From the NCBI GenBank assembly GCA_002794775.1, contig NBAY01000035.1, positions 62,001 to 126,000 on the forward strand: 64,000 nt of DNA, in the 5' to 3' direction. The DNA is from Porodaedalea pini. Lineage: Eukaryota > Basidiomycota > Agaricomycetes > Hymenochaetales > Hymenochaetaceae. The translations under genes and the position numbers were made by a program. The notes beneath the pieces were generated by a model. That model worked only from the letters and a program-made list of their open reading frames with translations, searched no databases and was not told where the DNA came from. Positions 1 through 11,341 of this stretch are shown piece by piece (positions within the stretch are counted from its first letter, which is position 1; each line of letters starts with the position of its first letter).

Positions 1-194
1 TTCCAACTGCATTTAGGCATGTTTTGCCGGTTGTCCTTTGTACTCATGTCCCTGAGTTGACACCTAGCCCTGAGTATTCCCCTACACTTCCCTACACTTC
101 CTGACACTATCCCCTCCACCAGACACATTAGAGTGAACTCCCAGTGGCCAAACTCAACCAGGTCCAAGTCTGCCTGTAGACCTGTACCATCACC

Positions 195-440
195 TTTCAC
201 CGGTACTTAGGACCATATGTCATAGTCCACAGGACACATTCTGGAGTGTATATCATCTCAGAACTTGATGGTTCAGTCTCCTGGATTCAGGCTGCAGCTT
301 TTCATCTCATTCCTTATTTTCCCCATTCTGATATTTCCATTCCCCTTGACAAAATCCTTTGACAGGATGACGATGAACATAGCATGATGAAGGAAGATCT
401 GGTAGAAGAAGACAGCTCTGAGTCAGACTCTGATACCTAG
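195..440 (+). pseudogene. T0 pol: C-terminal tail after integrase (partial)
   Basis: The + frame reads RYLGPYVIVHRTHSG, then ISELDGS, then FHLIPYFPHSDI, and ends in an acidic tail rich in D, E and S before TAG at 438-440. The pattern R-Y-x-G-P-Y, a Gly/Tyr strand, E-L-D-G-S and a following F-x-L-I-P-Y resembles the beta-barrel region downstream of integrase in basidiomycete Ty3/gypsy Pol proteins. An in-frame TGA lies just before the acidic tail. Only the last 80 or so codons are in the window. It shows that T0 encoded pol on the + strand and fixes its orientation. Confidence 0.55.
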
Positions 441-525
441 TCATGAATTCTGATTATGTTCACCATCCAAGGTATTGGTATGCATACCGACATGTACCAA
501 TGCCTCTTTATTATATTATCTTTTA

Positions 526-2006
526 CTGCCCTTTTCAGAAGTATTGTCACATGTGATTTCACTGATTTTTGTGCTACAAGAGCCTCAAAACACAAACATT
601 TTCATATCTCAACCAAAAGTTGACCGTTTTGCATCATCTAAGTTGCTAAATCCATGTTTTTACAGCCTTTTTCATAAGTTCTGCGACATGTGCATATCAC
701 ATGAAGTGAGCCACATCAGAGACAAAGTGTCAAAAAATTAGAATGAATGCCTATTTTCTCTGTGAATTCTGCACAGTACCTGCTCATTAAGTACTCAAAA
801 AAAAGGCACAGTTCTCAAGAGAAGAAATATGTAAAATATGGAGCAATAAATTGACTGTGTAGGTGGGTGGAGATCAAACAAGTGCAGCTGGTCTGTTCTC
901 TCACCCATTTCCACTGAGATTCAAAAATTATGGCTCCCCTACATCTATCTATAAAATTCTTTCCTGTGTCTGTAAATTAAGTATATGACTATATCAACAG
1001 CTCCTGAAAGTTTGAAGCCAATCCATTCAGTATTCATGGTCCAGCAGCAAGATTTGTGTTCTACTCTGCAAGACCTGTTGTGAGAAAAGGAGGGTGGAAA
1101 GAGCTTGAAGTGGAACACAAATCTTGCTGCTGGACCATGAATACTGAATGGATTGGCTTCAAACTTTCAGGAGATGTTGGTATAGTCATATACTTAATTT
1201 ACAGATACAGGAAAGAATTTTATAGATAGATGTAGGGGAGCCATAATTTTTGAATCTCAGTGGAAATGGGTGAGAGAACAGACCAGCTGCACTTGTTTGA
1301 TCTCCACCCACCTACACAGTCAATTTATTGCTCCATATTTTACATATTTCTTCTCTTGAGAACTGTGCCTTTTTTTTGAGTACTTAATGAGCAGGTACTG
1401 TGCAGAATTCACAGAGAAAATAGGCATTCATTCTAATTTTTTGACACTTTGGCTCTGATGCAGCTCACTTCACATGACATGCACATGTCGCAGGACTTAT
1501 GAAAAAGGCTGTAAGAACTGAGGGAGATATAGCAAAAGCAAGATTTGGCTGAAAACGGGACTCGAGATGGAACGGACAGAACAACACTGAATGGCGACGG
1601 AGATGAGAACTAAAGACTGGGACTGACTCGGGGGAACTAAACTTGTATTTTTGAGACATTTACATGAGTGTTTAAATAACCAACAGAGGGTTGAGCCTCT
1701 GAGTGGTGTACAAAGGACACAAAGACAGACTGGAGGCTCTAGCCAAACAACACCAAACAGCCAGAACTCAGAGCTGGAACTCAGGCACATGAGCAGTTAA
1801 GCTTTGGGAGGCTCAGAACAATACCAGACCTGACTGAAAACAGCTGTATGCATCGAGTTAATCCAGCAAAACACTGAAAGTGTCCTGAAATGTGTCAGGG
1901 ATACTTGTAAGGCTGTCCTGAGTTGAGTTGAACCTAATAGAGCCAATTCTGAGGCCAGTGGCATCAGGATCTCCACAACATGTGACAATACTTCTGAAAA
2001 GGGCAG
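526..2006. mobile_element. M1a: DNA-transposon-like element with TA target duplication
   Basis: Starts CTGCCCTTTTCAGAAG and ends with the complementary CTTCTGAAAAGGGCAG. The terminal inverted repeat is about 30 bp, and TA flanks each end (524-525 and 2,007-2,008), as in Tc1/mariner/pogo-type insertions. The left end matches M1b (30,919-31,995) for over 130 bp. The interior right of the nested M2a (about 1,514-1,970) does not match M1b and has no recognisable transposase. Non-autonomous. Confidence 0.75.
663..1511. mobile_element. M2a: 849-bp near-perfect palindromic element
   Basis: Begins CAGCC and ends GGCTG, with TA at 661-662 and 1,512-1,513. The two arms, about 400 bp each, are near-complete reverse complements separated by a loop of about 50 bp around 1,061-1,112. 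There is no coding potential. The loop is inverted relative to M2b and M2c, so this copy sits in the opposite orientation. It is inserted within M1a. Sister copies of exactly the same length are at 38,452-39,300 and 60,960-61,808. Confidence 0.85.
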
Positions 2007-2008
2007 TA

Positions 2009-2201
2009 AGGATGATCTTTCTTTTCTCTTTTTCTTTCTTTCATTTTTTTTTGCACACCAAAAATTTAAAGAAAACACAAAGAAAAATTCAAAATTCAAA
2101 AATATATACAAATAAATTACTACGCTTGTACTATTTTAAATTTTTTTTTTTTTTCCTTCCTGCAGGACCAAGTTGTACCAATGTGTACCAATGCATACCA
2201 A
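2009..2201. other. T0 spacer between pol end and antisense ORF, T-rich
   Basis: Pyrimidine- and A/T-rich sequence with long T runs (2,046-2,052 and 2,139-2,155), then three GTACC/ATACC words at 2,165-2,202. The same words occur left of M1a (about 480-500) and throughout T7. No gene seen. Confidence 0.5.
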
Positions 2202-3850
2202 CTAGTCCTCCTGCTCCCTAGTGCCCCACTTCCCCTTCTTGAGCACTGCAAGGCACACATAGATCGAGGCCGCTTTGGCCACCTGACGAGTCGCCTCCGT
2301 GATGAGATGACGTGAGCTACACTCAAGCTCACAGACGTTGCGCACAAGCTCTGTGATGATGCAGTTGAACTCATCCTCAGAGTTGTGCTCCGAGACAAGC
2401 TCGCACGGGTCCTCATATGTATCAGTGAACCAGCTAGGCCAAGTGATGGGCAGCAAGGCAGCATGCCCCCTCTGTTGTTGCTTCTGCTGCCATGGTACAC
2501 ATGCAGCAGCAGGCCTCAGTATGCATGCAGCAGCAGGCCTCGGTACGTGAGGTGGTGGGGATGGCATGTCTACCACGATCAGAGAGGCCAGTGTGGGCAG
2601 CGCAGACATCGCAGATGGCTGCAGCTGTTGCTGCTGTTGCTGCTGCTGTGGTGCCTTGGGTGCAGCATGCAGTACACCTTTGTCACAGGCAGTGTGTTTC
2701 TGCTTTCCACCTGACTTTCTACCCTGGACCTCCTTTGTGCATCCCTGGGTCACCAGCAAGCACCCCATCCACCAGATGACCATACAGAGGAAGCAAGCCC
2801 TATCAGGCTGCCCCTTGCACACTCTCCCCTGACACGCACAATTTGTGCAGATCTCCTTGAGAGGGACCAGCAGCGGCCCTGCTCACTGTAGATAACCAGT
2901 CACCAGGTTGACCAGTTTGACCCCATTGAACACAGTGACTGAGGGACCCGATGTACCATTGGTACATCCTTCATCTGCATGGTAGTATGACAGACTGCCA
3001 CCCTCTGTCTCCATCGGTACCAGGTTGGGCTCTGCTGGGGTGAGATGCTTCTCCTCCTCTTCAACCAGTGGCTCCTGGTGTTGCTGCATGCAGGGGGCCC
3101 CACAGCCTCACTCACATGCTTGACACGCCCCTCCTCTATTCTCCTAATGCTCTCGCTCATGTGCCCAGCATGCCGCTTCCACCTTCTTTTGAGCCTCCTC
3201 CTGAGCGGCTAACATGGGAGCGAGACCAGCTTCATCTTGTGCCCACTGCTTGGCTTCATGCTCTGCAACTGCCCCCATCTTGAAGAATAGACCCTAGGTG
3301 CATTTGCTGGGGGTGGGCACCTGTCACCGCGCTCAGGGCAGGTTGTTACTGCTGTTGCTGCAGCGGCTCCTCGTGTGGTCCGGTATATGTTCTGTCCTCA
3401 TTGTCAGATGCAATTTCAACAGTGATATGCCATTGCTACTTGTCAGCACCCATCTGCTGTTGCTGTTGTGCTGATGGGGTGTCACTGGTACATGGTATGC
3501 TGGACTCCTCCTCACGCATTGCACTCTCCTCAACTTTGTATGGACCCATCTGCTGTTGCTATTGCACAGATGTGGTATCGTCAGTGTGTGGGACAGCACG
3601 CTCCTCCTCCTCATTCATGAGCTCCTCAGCCTCGGGCAGACCAGGTGTTTCAAGATGTTCAACAAATGCCTCAGCTGCCGGTACAGTCAATGGGACCCCG
3701 ACAAAGTGCAGTTGCACCTTGCGCTCCACAGGGTAGACAAACTTATACCTGTACCTGTCAGGTATGAGTATGCACTTAAGCTCTCTGCCAATGTACAGTA
3801 CATCATCCAGCCAGTCTGTGACTGGTATGACAAATCCCTCACCCCAGTAT
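2202..3850 (-). pseudogene. T0 antisense ORF, distal (C-terminal) part
   Basis: Read on the minus strand from 3,850, this continues the frame broken by T1. It reads WGEGFVIPVTDWLDDVLYIG, then an RYKFVYPVERKVQLHFVG segment, then a Glu- and Gln-rich stretch with in-frame stops. Near its end is a cysteine-rich segment (C-x2-C-x-C-x4-C-x7-C-x2-C, about 2,780-2,850) that could bind zinc, followed by a Q8 run and an acidic tail. The last open piece is 2,202-2,822 (206 codons). I do not recognise a named family. Stops and frame changes show it is dead. It converges on T0 pol, with stops about 280 bp apart once M1a is removed. Confidence 0.5.
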
Positions 3851-4275
3851 TGTTAGGTGGGAGTCCAGGAGATGACTCAGATTGGGCAGGCCTTGGCTAA
3901 CTGTTGTCTGAGATGTGCTATACTCGAGCAAGAACTTGGGACACACTATACTCAGACTAGGTTGTCACGGAGGTAAGAGGATTAATACAAGTCTAGACTA
4001 ATACAAGGGGGATGAGTCTCACCTAGGTCATCATGGAGGTAAGAGGAAAAGCAGAACAAGGAGTTCATGCAATTCCTGATGCCTCTTATAGTAGCAACTG
4101 TGAGACTATATTATCTAAGATTACATAAACAAGTGGAATGGAACAAATGAAGGCCATGTGAAAGGAGTGTGGGAAATGATTGAAAAGACGATTAAATATA
4201 ATGGAAAGGGGTAATTAAAATAAAAGAAATGGTAAAAGGAAAATAAAAGAAAAGGTGAAAGTTCAAGTCCTAACA
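3851..4275 (-). repeat. T1 3' LTR
   Basis: 425 bp, TG..CA ends on either strand (TGTTAGG / CCTAACA). Followed on the + strand by TTA and a run of C, the complement of the polypurine tract. Matches the LTRs of T2-T5 throughout. Confidence 0.9.
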
Positions 4276-4277
4276 TT

Positions 4278-5230
4278 ACCCCCCCCCCTCAAGGTTGGGC
4301 ATCCCGACCAACCAAGGTTGTAGTCATCTGGCTTGGTGTTGACATAGATCAGATGGAGTCATTGACGAGGAATATTGAGTTTTTGGGGTGCACTGGGATG
4401 TTTGCAATAGAATTCAGTAATCACCTCCTTTGCATTCTCACCAAAGTCCATCTCTGGCTGCCAGGTTGGTTTGTTGTACCTAACCCATTTGACAAGGTAT
4501 TGTAGCTTTCCTCAGTGCAAACGCAAGTCTAAGATCTCCTTGACCTCATATTCCTCCTTATTGTCGACAATGTCCGATGGCGGTGGCAGTGGCTGTTTCT
4601 GACTTTCAAAGGATGGTTTGACAGCGGGTTTCAGCAGAGACTCATTGAAGACTGGGTGGACCTTTTTCCATCATTTCAGGAGCTTGAGCTTATATGCACT
4701 TGCTCCAACCTTGTCGACAACTTCAAATGGACCATACCATTTGTCAGCTAATTTCTTCATCGGTGAGTCTGTGCTGATATTTTGACCGTCAAGGAAGACC
4801 CTGTCACTGGCCTTGTACTCCACCATTGCTCCTGCTGTCCAGTTATGGTAACATTTCATGTCTTCAGCTGCCTTGACCAGGTTGTCCTTCACAATGTGAT
4901 GAGTCTCCCTGATGTGCTTTGCGAATTCTTCTGCCGACATGTTGGCAGAGGAGGTTCATGTCGTGTCAAAGCTCATTGGGTGACATCCTGTATTTGTGAA
5001 GAAGGGGGACATCTTTGTTACTGAGTGTTTGCAGTTATTGTACGTGAACTCTGTGATTGGAAGCCAGTCTTTCCAGTCCAACTGCTGGTGGTTAACAAAG
5101 AGCTGAAGATACTGTTTGAGTTCTTGGTTGACACATTCTGTTTGGCTGTCCATCTACGGGTGGTATGCTGTTGACAGATTGCCTTCAATGTGCAGGAGCT
5201 TGTATAGCTCCTTCATCATTGATGTGTTGA
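4278..5230 (-). pseudogene. T1 pol: integrase C-terminal part and chromodomain (degenerate)
   Basis: Fragments on the minus strand match the intact T4 protein: TDGQT-type integrase core (about 5,100-5,150), the spacer ending in LADKWYGPF (about 4,740), then a decayed chromodomain (EEYEVKE, LKYLVKW, TWQPE region, about 4,400-4,560). In-frame stops and frame breaks are frequent. The chromodomain would have steered integration toward particular chromatin. The fragment ends where the insertion at 5,231 begins and continues at 6,751. Confidence 0.75.
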
Positions 5231-6750
5231 TAATACTGAGTTCCGGTTATTAGTAAAAGGGAATCAGATGATTGAGTTCAAGGGAGACGTGTCTAGTGGG
5301 TCAATACCCTCATTCCAGTCAAGTTCTGTGGGTTCCAGATCGAAGGATTTGAGTTGTGTGCGTTCTGGCATGTCAGGGGCAACAGAATCGGCAGAGTGCA
5401 CTAGTAGGGAAGTGTTTGAAGCAGAGCGCCAACGGAGCGCTCGAGATGTGTGGGGGATCATTGGTGGCTGTGTCAGAAGACACAGAGATGTGCTAACACT
5501 AGTGTGACTTCTCAGAGTGGGATTGTCCTCAGAATGGACAGCTGGTCCCTTTGCTTAACAGGAAGTCATCTGGAATGCCAGGGGGCGAGGCAATGTATGG
5601 AACTAAATCAGAAGATAAAAGACAAGAGGGGAGCGAGGTCGAGGTAATAAGAACGAAGTGGAATGAGGTGAAGGCAGAATGGATGGAACGAGCGCAACAA
5701 GTGCAACATGAATAAAATGAAGTCGAGGTGAGCAATTTGAATCACTAAGGCACTGAAGTGTTCCTAGGGACCATCCTGAGAGATATCACATGAAGTTAGG
5801 CATCGAAACTCGGGGGTGGAATTGCTATCCTATCTACAACATTTGGCACTCTATAAATACTAAACAAGTGTCCTGCGTAAACATGAAAGGCGAAATAAAA
5901 TAAGACAAGTCCTCTATTGTCCTACCACTGAGCCTCCTGAGTGTTCCTTTGAGTGGCTCCACGATCCGAACTACTGAAAGGTGGGGACAGCACATGTTGA
6001 CTTGGCGTAGCATCGGTGAGCTTCAGGATCCTTTGTATGGAGCCAGAATGACCAATGCTGGGCTGGCACATGTTCGATAGACAAAGGCAAATGAACTAAC
6101 CTTTGGCAGGGTCGAGAGGACATGTGCACAGATAAGTGCACTGGGGTTGGTCCGAGCAGCTGATGTGTGCGATCCGGTCATTGCATGCATTCCATGTTCG
6201 GGTAATCACCACCGATCCTGTTAGGTGGGAGTCCAGGGGACGACTCAGACTGGGCAGGCCTCAGCTGACTGTCATCTGGGACATGCTATACTCGAGCGGG
6301 AACTCGAGACACGCTATACTCAGGCTAGGTCATCGCGGAGGTAAGAGGATTAATACACGTCTAAACTAATACAAGGGGAAAAGTCTCACCTAGGTCGTCG
6401 TGGAGGTAAGAGGAAAAGCAGAACAAGGAGTTCATGCGATTCCTGAGACCTTATATAGCGACGACCGTGAGACTATATTATCTAAAGTTACATAAACAAA
6501 TGGAATGGAACGAATGAAGGTCATGTGTAGGGAGTGTGGGAAATGATTGAAAAGATGATTAAATATAATGGAAGGGAGCGGTCAAAAGAAAAGGAATGAT
6601 AAAAGGAAAATAAAAGAAAGGAAAAGCTCGAGTCCTGACAGATCTGGGTGTACCGCTTTGCTCGATTGCCGAGTCGAGGCTCTTTGACTTCGTGATGTAC
6701 ATAGTGTGCATTCCACTCGTTCTGTGCCCAACAAACCAGTTGGTGTTACA
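5231..6750. mobile_element. Unclassified insertion inside T1 integrase, with nested solo LTR
   Basis: T1 integrase is interrupted here. The flanks GTGTTGA (5,224-5,230) and GCGTTGA (6,751-6,757) look like a 7-bp target duplication with one C-to-T change. Joining them restores the integrase sequence seen in T2 and T4. Without the solo LTR and its duplication the insert is about 1,090 bp. It has a TATA-like CTCTATAAATAC at about 5,850 and no clear long ORF. The ends (TAATACTGAG and GGTGTTACA) do not identify a superfamily. Confidence 0.6.
6219..6641 (-). repeat. Solo Ty3 LTR of the T1-T5 family
   Basis: 423 bp, TGTTAGG..CTGACA, flanked by GATCC (6,214-6,218) and GATCT (6,642-6,646), a target duplication with one transition. 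There is no internal element sequence on either side, so it arose by LTR-LTR recombination. It marks the fourth nesting level: T0, T1, the unclassified insertion, then this LTR. Confidence 0.9.
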
Positions 6751-9418
6751 GCGTTGAACTGCGTGCCTCGATCATGAATGATCTTCTTTGAAAGACCATG
6801 CAGATGAAAGACGTGGTCCTGGTACAGCTGCACCATGCCTTCTGCCAAGAGTTTCATCGTTGTCAGTACCGCATGCATCTGTTTCGAGAATCTGTCCATG
6901 AAGACACAGATCATGTTGTATCCTTTTGACTCTGGGAGCTCTCTGATGAGATCAACTGTGACGACTTCCCAAGGACCTTCAGGGACTGCATTTGGGTGTA
7001 GTGGTCTTGATCTTGATGTCCTTAGCACCTTCATCCATTGGCAGCAATTGCATCCTTGGATGTACACCCTTACATCTGAGAACATCGAGGCCCACCAGAA
7101 GTCGTGATGAACAAGTTCCACCATCTTCAACGCCCCTGGGTGTCCTGCCAGGGTGGAGTCATGGCATTCCCGCAACACTGAGTCCTTCACTATCGATGGA
7201 ACGTACACCTTCCCTTTCATTTGCCACAGCCTGTTGACCTCCGTTAGCCCTGTCAGCCTCTCTGACTCATCCTGCGCCCTCTGCACTTCACCCACTTGGT
7301 TCAACACTTCATCACACAACGTCCTCACCACCCCATGATTCAACCACTTCTCCTTGATGAATATGATGCTGTTGTTGTCACCCTTGCCTTCATCATAGCC
7401 TGGCTTGCACAACAGCAGGTCCACCTTGCCCATCATCTTCCCCAACTTGTGCTCAAGATGGAAGTTGAATTCTTCAAGTTCTGTCTGCCAGTGAGCTTGA
7501 TGATAGCTCAGCTTCTGCATCGATCTGAAGTACATGAGGTTGGCATGGTCGGACCAGATCTTGATCTTGTGATGGGCACCAAGAAGGTACTGCCTCCACT
7601 CCTTGAGTGCCAAAACAATCGTGAGCATCTCCTTGTTATAGATCTTGTAGTTTCATTCTGCTGGCAGGAGTGCCTCTGACCTGTAGGTGATGACCCTCCA
7701 CTTGCCTTCCTGCTTCTGCAACAACACGCCTCCAAGTGCAAAGTTCAACAAGTCTGCCTCTATGTGGAAAGGGCCCTCATTGTTGGTGATTGCCAGGACT
7801 GGAGGTGAGCTGAGGCAATGCTTCAGCTCCTTGAATGCTTCCTGCTGTTCAGTCTCCCATACCCAACCCTTTTTTCCCATCAGCAACATTAGCAGTTGGA
7901 CCACCTTGCTGTAGTCCTTGATAAATCGCCTTAGCCAGTTGCCCATGCCAAGGAACTTTTGAAGTTCCTTCAGGTTGTGCAGAGCAGGCCAGCTAGCAAT
8001 TGCTTCCATTTTTGCCAGGTCAGCCTTAAGCTCACCATTACCGATGATGTGACCGAGATATTTAATGACCTTGATGTCGAACTCACATTTCTCTAGTTTC
8101 AGGTAGAGGCCATTCTCTTGAAGGATTTGAAGTATGTGCCTCGACATCTCAATGTTTTCCTCTATGGTTTCAGAGAGGATAAGAATGTTGTTGAGATAAA
8201 CAATGATTAGGTTTGCATAGATCAGGTCCTTGAAGATGTGGTTTATGAACACCTGGAAGGTTGCTGGCACATTGCAAAGACTGAAAAACATCACTGTTGG
8301 TTTGAAGAGACCCATGCTCATGCGCAATGCTGCCTTCCATTCATCACCTTTGTGGATCTGGATGTTGTAGTATCCCCATCATAGATCAAGCTTTGTGATG
8401 AATTTTGCTTTCTTGACCTTGTTGACTAGTTCATCAATGAGAGGGAGAGGGTACTTGTTCTTTATTGTACCTTTGTTTAGTTTCCGGTAGTCCTGGATTG
8501 GTCATAAGGACTTGTTGGCCTTCTTGATAAAGAAGAAGGGTGATGCCATTGGTGAGATCGACTTTTGTATGTGGCCTGACTTCAGATTCTCATTGAGGAA
8601 GTCCTTTAGCAACTGTTGCTTGGTTGGTGTGAGCGGGTAGATCTTACAGTCACTGGGTTTGAAGTCAGGTTTCAGGTCGATGATGTGGTCCCAAGGTCGA
8701 TGTTCTGGTAACTTCTCGAATCCCTTCTCTGAGAAGACGTTGGCATAGTCGTTGAGATATGCAGGCCAGGACACCTTGTCCATTTGTACTTCTCTCACCC
8801 TCCTTATCTCTTCCACCTCACTCTTTTTTATTGTGCATTCGGTTGGGCAGTGGGTGAATTTGATCATCCCCAACTTCCAGTCAATTTCCAGGTTATGACA
8901 TCAAAGCCAGTCGTAGCCAAGGAAGATATTCAATGATGTGAGCAATGTCACTGCCAGCATAATTCTTTCCTTGTGGTGTCTGATGATCAATTCAATGTCG
9001 ACATATTCCTTGATCAAGCCAGCTTCGTTAGGCATGCCATTGGCATTGAGCACCACAAGGGGATGAATGTAGCATTTTGTCTCTAGCCCGTATCATTCTA
9101 CAAAGGCTGTGTCAATGTATGACCCAGTACATCCTGAATCTACAAGTGCATGTGCATCCACCTCTCTCACTTCACCCACTACTCCTTGTCTGATGGTCAA
9201 GAGAAGGTCCAGCTGGCATCCACCAGTTCCTCTCATGAACAACTTTTCTCCCACATCATATTCTTTCACACTGGTCAGGGTTTTGTAATCGGAAAAACCA
9301 TTGACACCATTTGCATCTATGTATTGTACAGGCAGTTGGTTATATTTTAGTGAGTCCAAACTTGAAACCCCTTGAACTTCTTGGTCAGTTGCCCCAGTGG
9401 CTACGCCTGACCACTTGC
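6751..9418 (-). pseudogene. T1 pol: protease, reverse transcriptase, RNase H, integrase N-part (degenerate)
   Basis: Minus-strand fragments in order: aspartic protease with ALVDSGCTGS (about 9,125), RT entry segment ending PFFFIKKA (8,502-8,873), RT palm from MGLFKPTVMFFSLCN with the motif YLNNIL in place of YLDDIL (7,653-8,327), RNase H with IEADLLNFALGG and WSDHANLMYF, and integrase with the HHCC zinc region and VTVDLIRELP (6,758-7,628). The second catalytic Asp of the RT box is lost and stops separate the fragments. T4 gives the intact domain order. Confidence 0.85.
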
Positions 9419-9425
9419 AAAACCC
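9383..9425 (-). promoter_or_regulatory. T1 gag-pol -1 frameshift signal
   Basis: Slippery GGGTTTT (9,419-9,425), 6-nt spacer, then inverted repeat GGTCAG (9,407-9,412) and CTGACC (9,383-9,388). The gag stop lies in the loop. Same layout as T2 and T4. Confidence 0.65.
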
Positions 9426-10770
9426 TGTGAGTCGACAACCTCTTCATCATTGCCTTCCTCCACATAGTCCTCCACTGTCATCTTTTGAGTGTCTGTGACT
9501 TCCTCAAATGCCAACTCCTTCATCATGGCAAGCTTGTCTGCAAAGAGACAAAGCTCTGATGGATCCATCATCCACAGCATTCGCTGCATGATTGGCCTGC
9601 CCTGTGGACACTGTGCCTGGTAGTGGCCTGGTTGTTTACAGAGCCAGCATGCTCCTCATCATTGCACCTCATTCATTGAGACGTCCATTGGTTGACCAGC
9701 ACCACCAAAGGTCACACCAGTCACATTGTGTTTATCAACATGGGGAGCATTGACCTGTTGCCAGACAGGGGGCTGTCACACTGCTTGTTGACATGGAGGA
9801 ATGGGAAGCTGAGGGCAGTTGAAGCACCCTTTCTGAATGTCACGCACTTGTTGCTCGATGCAATCAATCTCTATAGCCTTTGTCTTCTATGTCTCATACG
9901 TTGTTAGGACCAGTGTCAATTGTAATACTTCTCGGACCACTTCAAGGTTCAAGGCCTGTTGAAGTTGGATGCAGATGTTGAAGTCATGCACCACATCTGT
10001 CATTCCTGCCTTTGTGCACAAGACATTGAATTTCTGGAAGAACTTGTTGGCTGTGAGGTCCTTCTGCACGAGCATGCACATTTTTGCTAGTGCCTTTGCT
10101 TTTCAGTTTGGATCGTCAAATGATGTGTCCAGACACTCCTGTAACCTTGTCCAGATCTCCATCAGATTTACTGTGCCATTTGTTGTGAATTCCTCAACAT
10201 AGTTTTGCACCCATGTTGATGCATTTCCTCCCTTCAGGTACAAAAGCATGATGTAGATCTTACTCACCAACATTGGATATCTGCTCAGATTTGTGGAGAC
10301 AAAGAGGAGGACTTTGAGCTTGAAGTCCAGATAGTCATCACTGCCAGTGAATTCATGTGGCCGGGCAATGTTGATGTTGGGGGTCAGGGCAGCACCTTGA
10401 CTAACCAGGGTGTTTGCTGCTTGTGCAGTGAAGATGCCTGCAATGATGGCTGTGATCTGCTCCAGTTGTTGTTGGCTGAAGCTCATAGACATTGTTGGTT
10501 TGGGTGTAGGTGTCAAAGGTTCAGGGGAGGTTGGTGGCGACAGGTCTCTATGGGTCTCACGGTAAGGACCTGGGGTCGGAGGAAGACTGATAGATGCTGT
10601 TGATACCACAGGCAATGATGGAGTTGCTGGGTGCCACCTGAATCTGGTCACACTATCCGGCTCTGTTGAATACCACACCTTTCAGATATCACTCCACCAG
10701 AGCTCGTAGGTAATGCCTTCCCTTGAGGTTGCAATGTATGCATGTCATTCCTTGTCAAACCAGCTTGTCA
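9402..10770 (-). pseudogene. T1 gag (degenerate)
   Basis: The best preserved piece is 10,103-10,678, with a Pro/Thr/Ser-rich N-terminal part, MSFSQQQLEQITAIIAG and a capsid-like region with DYLDFK and YLKGGNASTW. Further pieces lie at 9,887-10,081 and 9,401-9,589 (LADKLAMMKELAFEEV region to the gag stop). The zinc knuckle near 9,610-9,660 is damaged. Homologous along its length to gag of T2, T3 and T4. Confidence 0.8.
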
Positions 10771-10952
10771 AAGGTAGGGCCCAATGCTGTTCCTCTGTGA
10801 GATCTATTTTGACTAAGATGGCAGGGGAACAGGGATTGGTTGAGTGTTTGATCCAGGGTTACGCCAATGTTGGATGGGTTTGTCAGCAAAGTTGATGATG
10901 AGGCAGAAAGAGCCGAATGAGATAACAAACAATAGCGTTGACAATGTCTGTA

Positions 10953-11341
10953 TGTTAGGCGGGAGTCCAGGAGACGACTCGGACTGGGCAGGCCTCGGCT
11001 GACTGTTGTTTGAGGCGTGCTATACTCGAGCAGGACTCAGAACACGCTGTACTCAGACTAGGTCGTCTCGGAGGTAAGAGGATTAATACAAGACTAGACT
11101 AATACAAGGGGGACGAGTCTCACCTAGGTTGTCGCAGAGGTAAGAGGAAAAGCAGAACAAGGGGTTCATGCAATTCCTGAGACCTTATATAGCGATGACC
11201 GTGAGACTATATTACCTAACATTACATAATGAGTGGGAATGGAACGAATGAAGGTTATATGAAGGGAGTGTGGGAAGTGATTAAAAGAAAAGGAAAAGGA
11301 AAAGGGGAAATGAAGAAAAGGTAAAAGTTCAAGTTCTGACA
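10953..11341 (-). repeat. T2 3' LTR
   Basis: 389 bp, TGTTAGG..CTGACA, preceded on the minus strand by the purine tract AAGGGGGGGTAA. Confidence 0.92.

Noticed and set aside
1465..2221. Open frames in M1a and its right flank
   Set aside because: They lie in non-coding element sequence, differ between copies and show no transposase motif.
2338..2832. Plus-strand frames rich in Cys/Leu runs (CCCCCCCC, LLLLLLL)
   Set aside because: Antisense of the Gln-codon run in the minus-strand frame. No independent support.
5225..6750. Reading the T1 insertion as a solo LTR with TG..CA ends
   Set aside because: TGTTGA at 5,225 is part of the duplicated target (GYGTTGA), so the TG start is accidental. No 5-bp duplication fits those ends.
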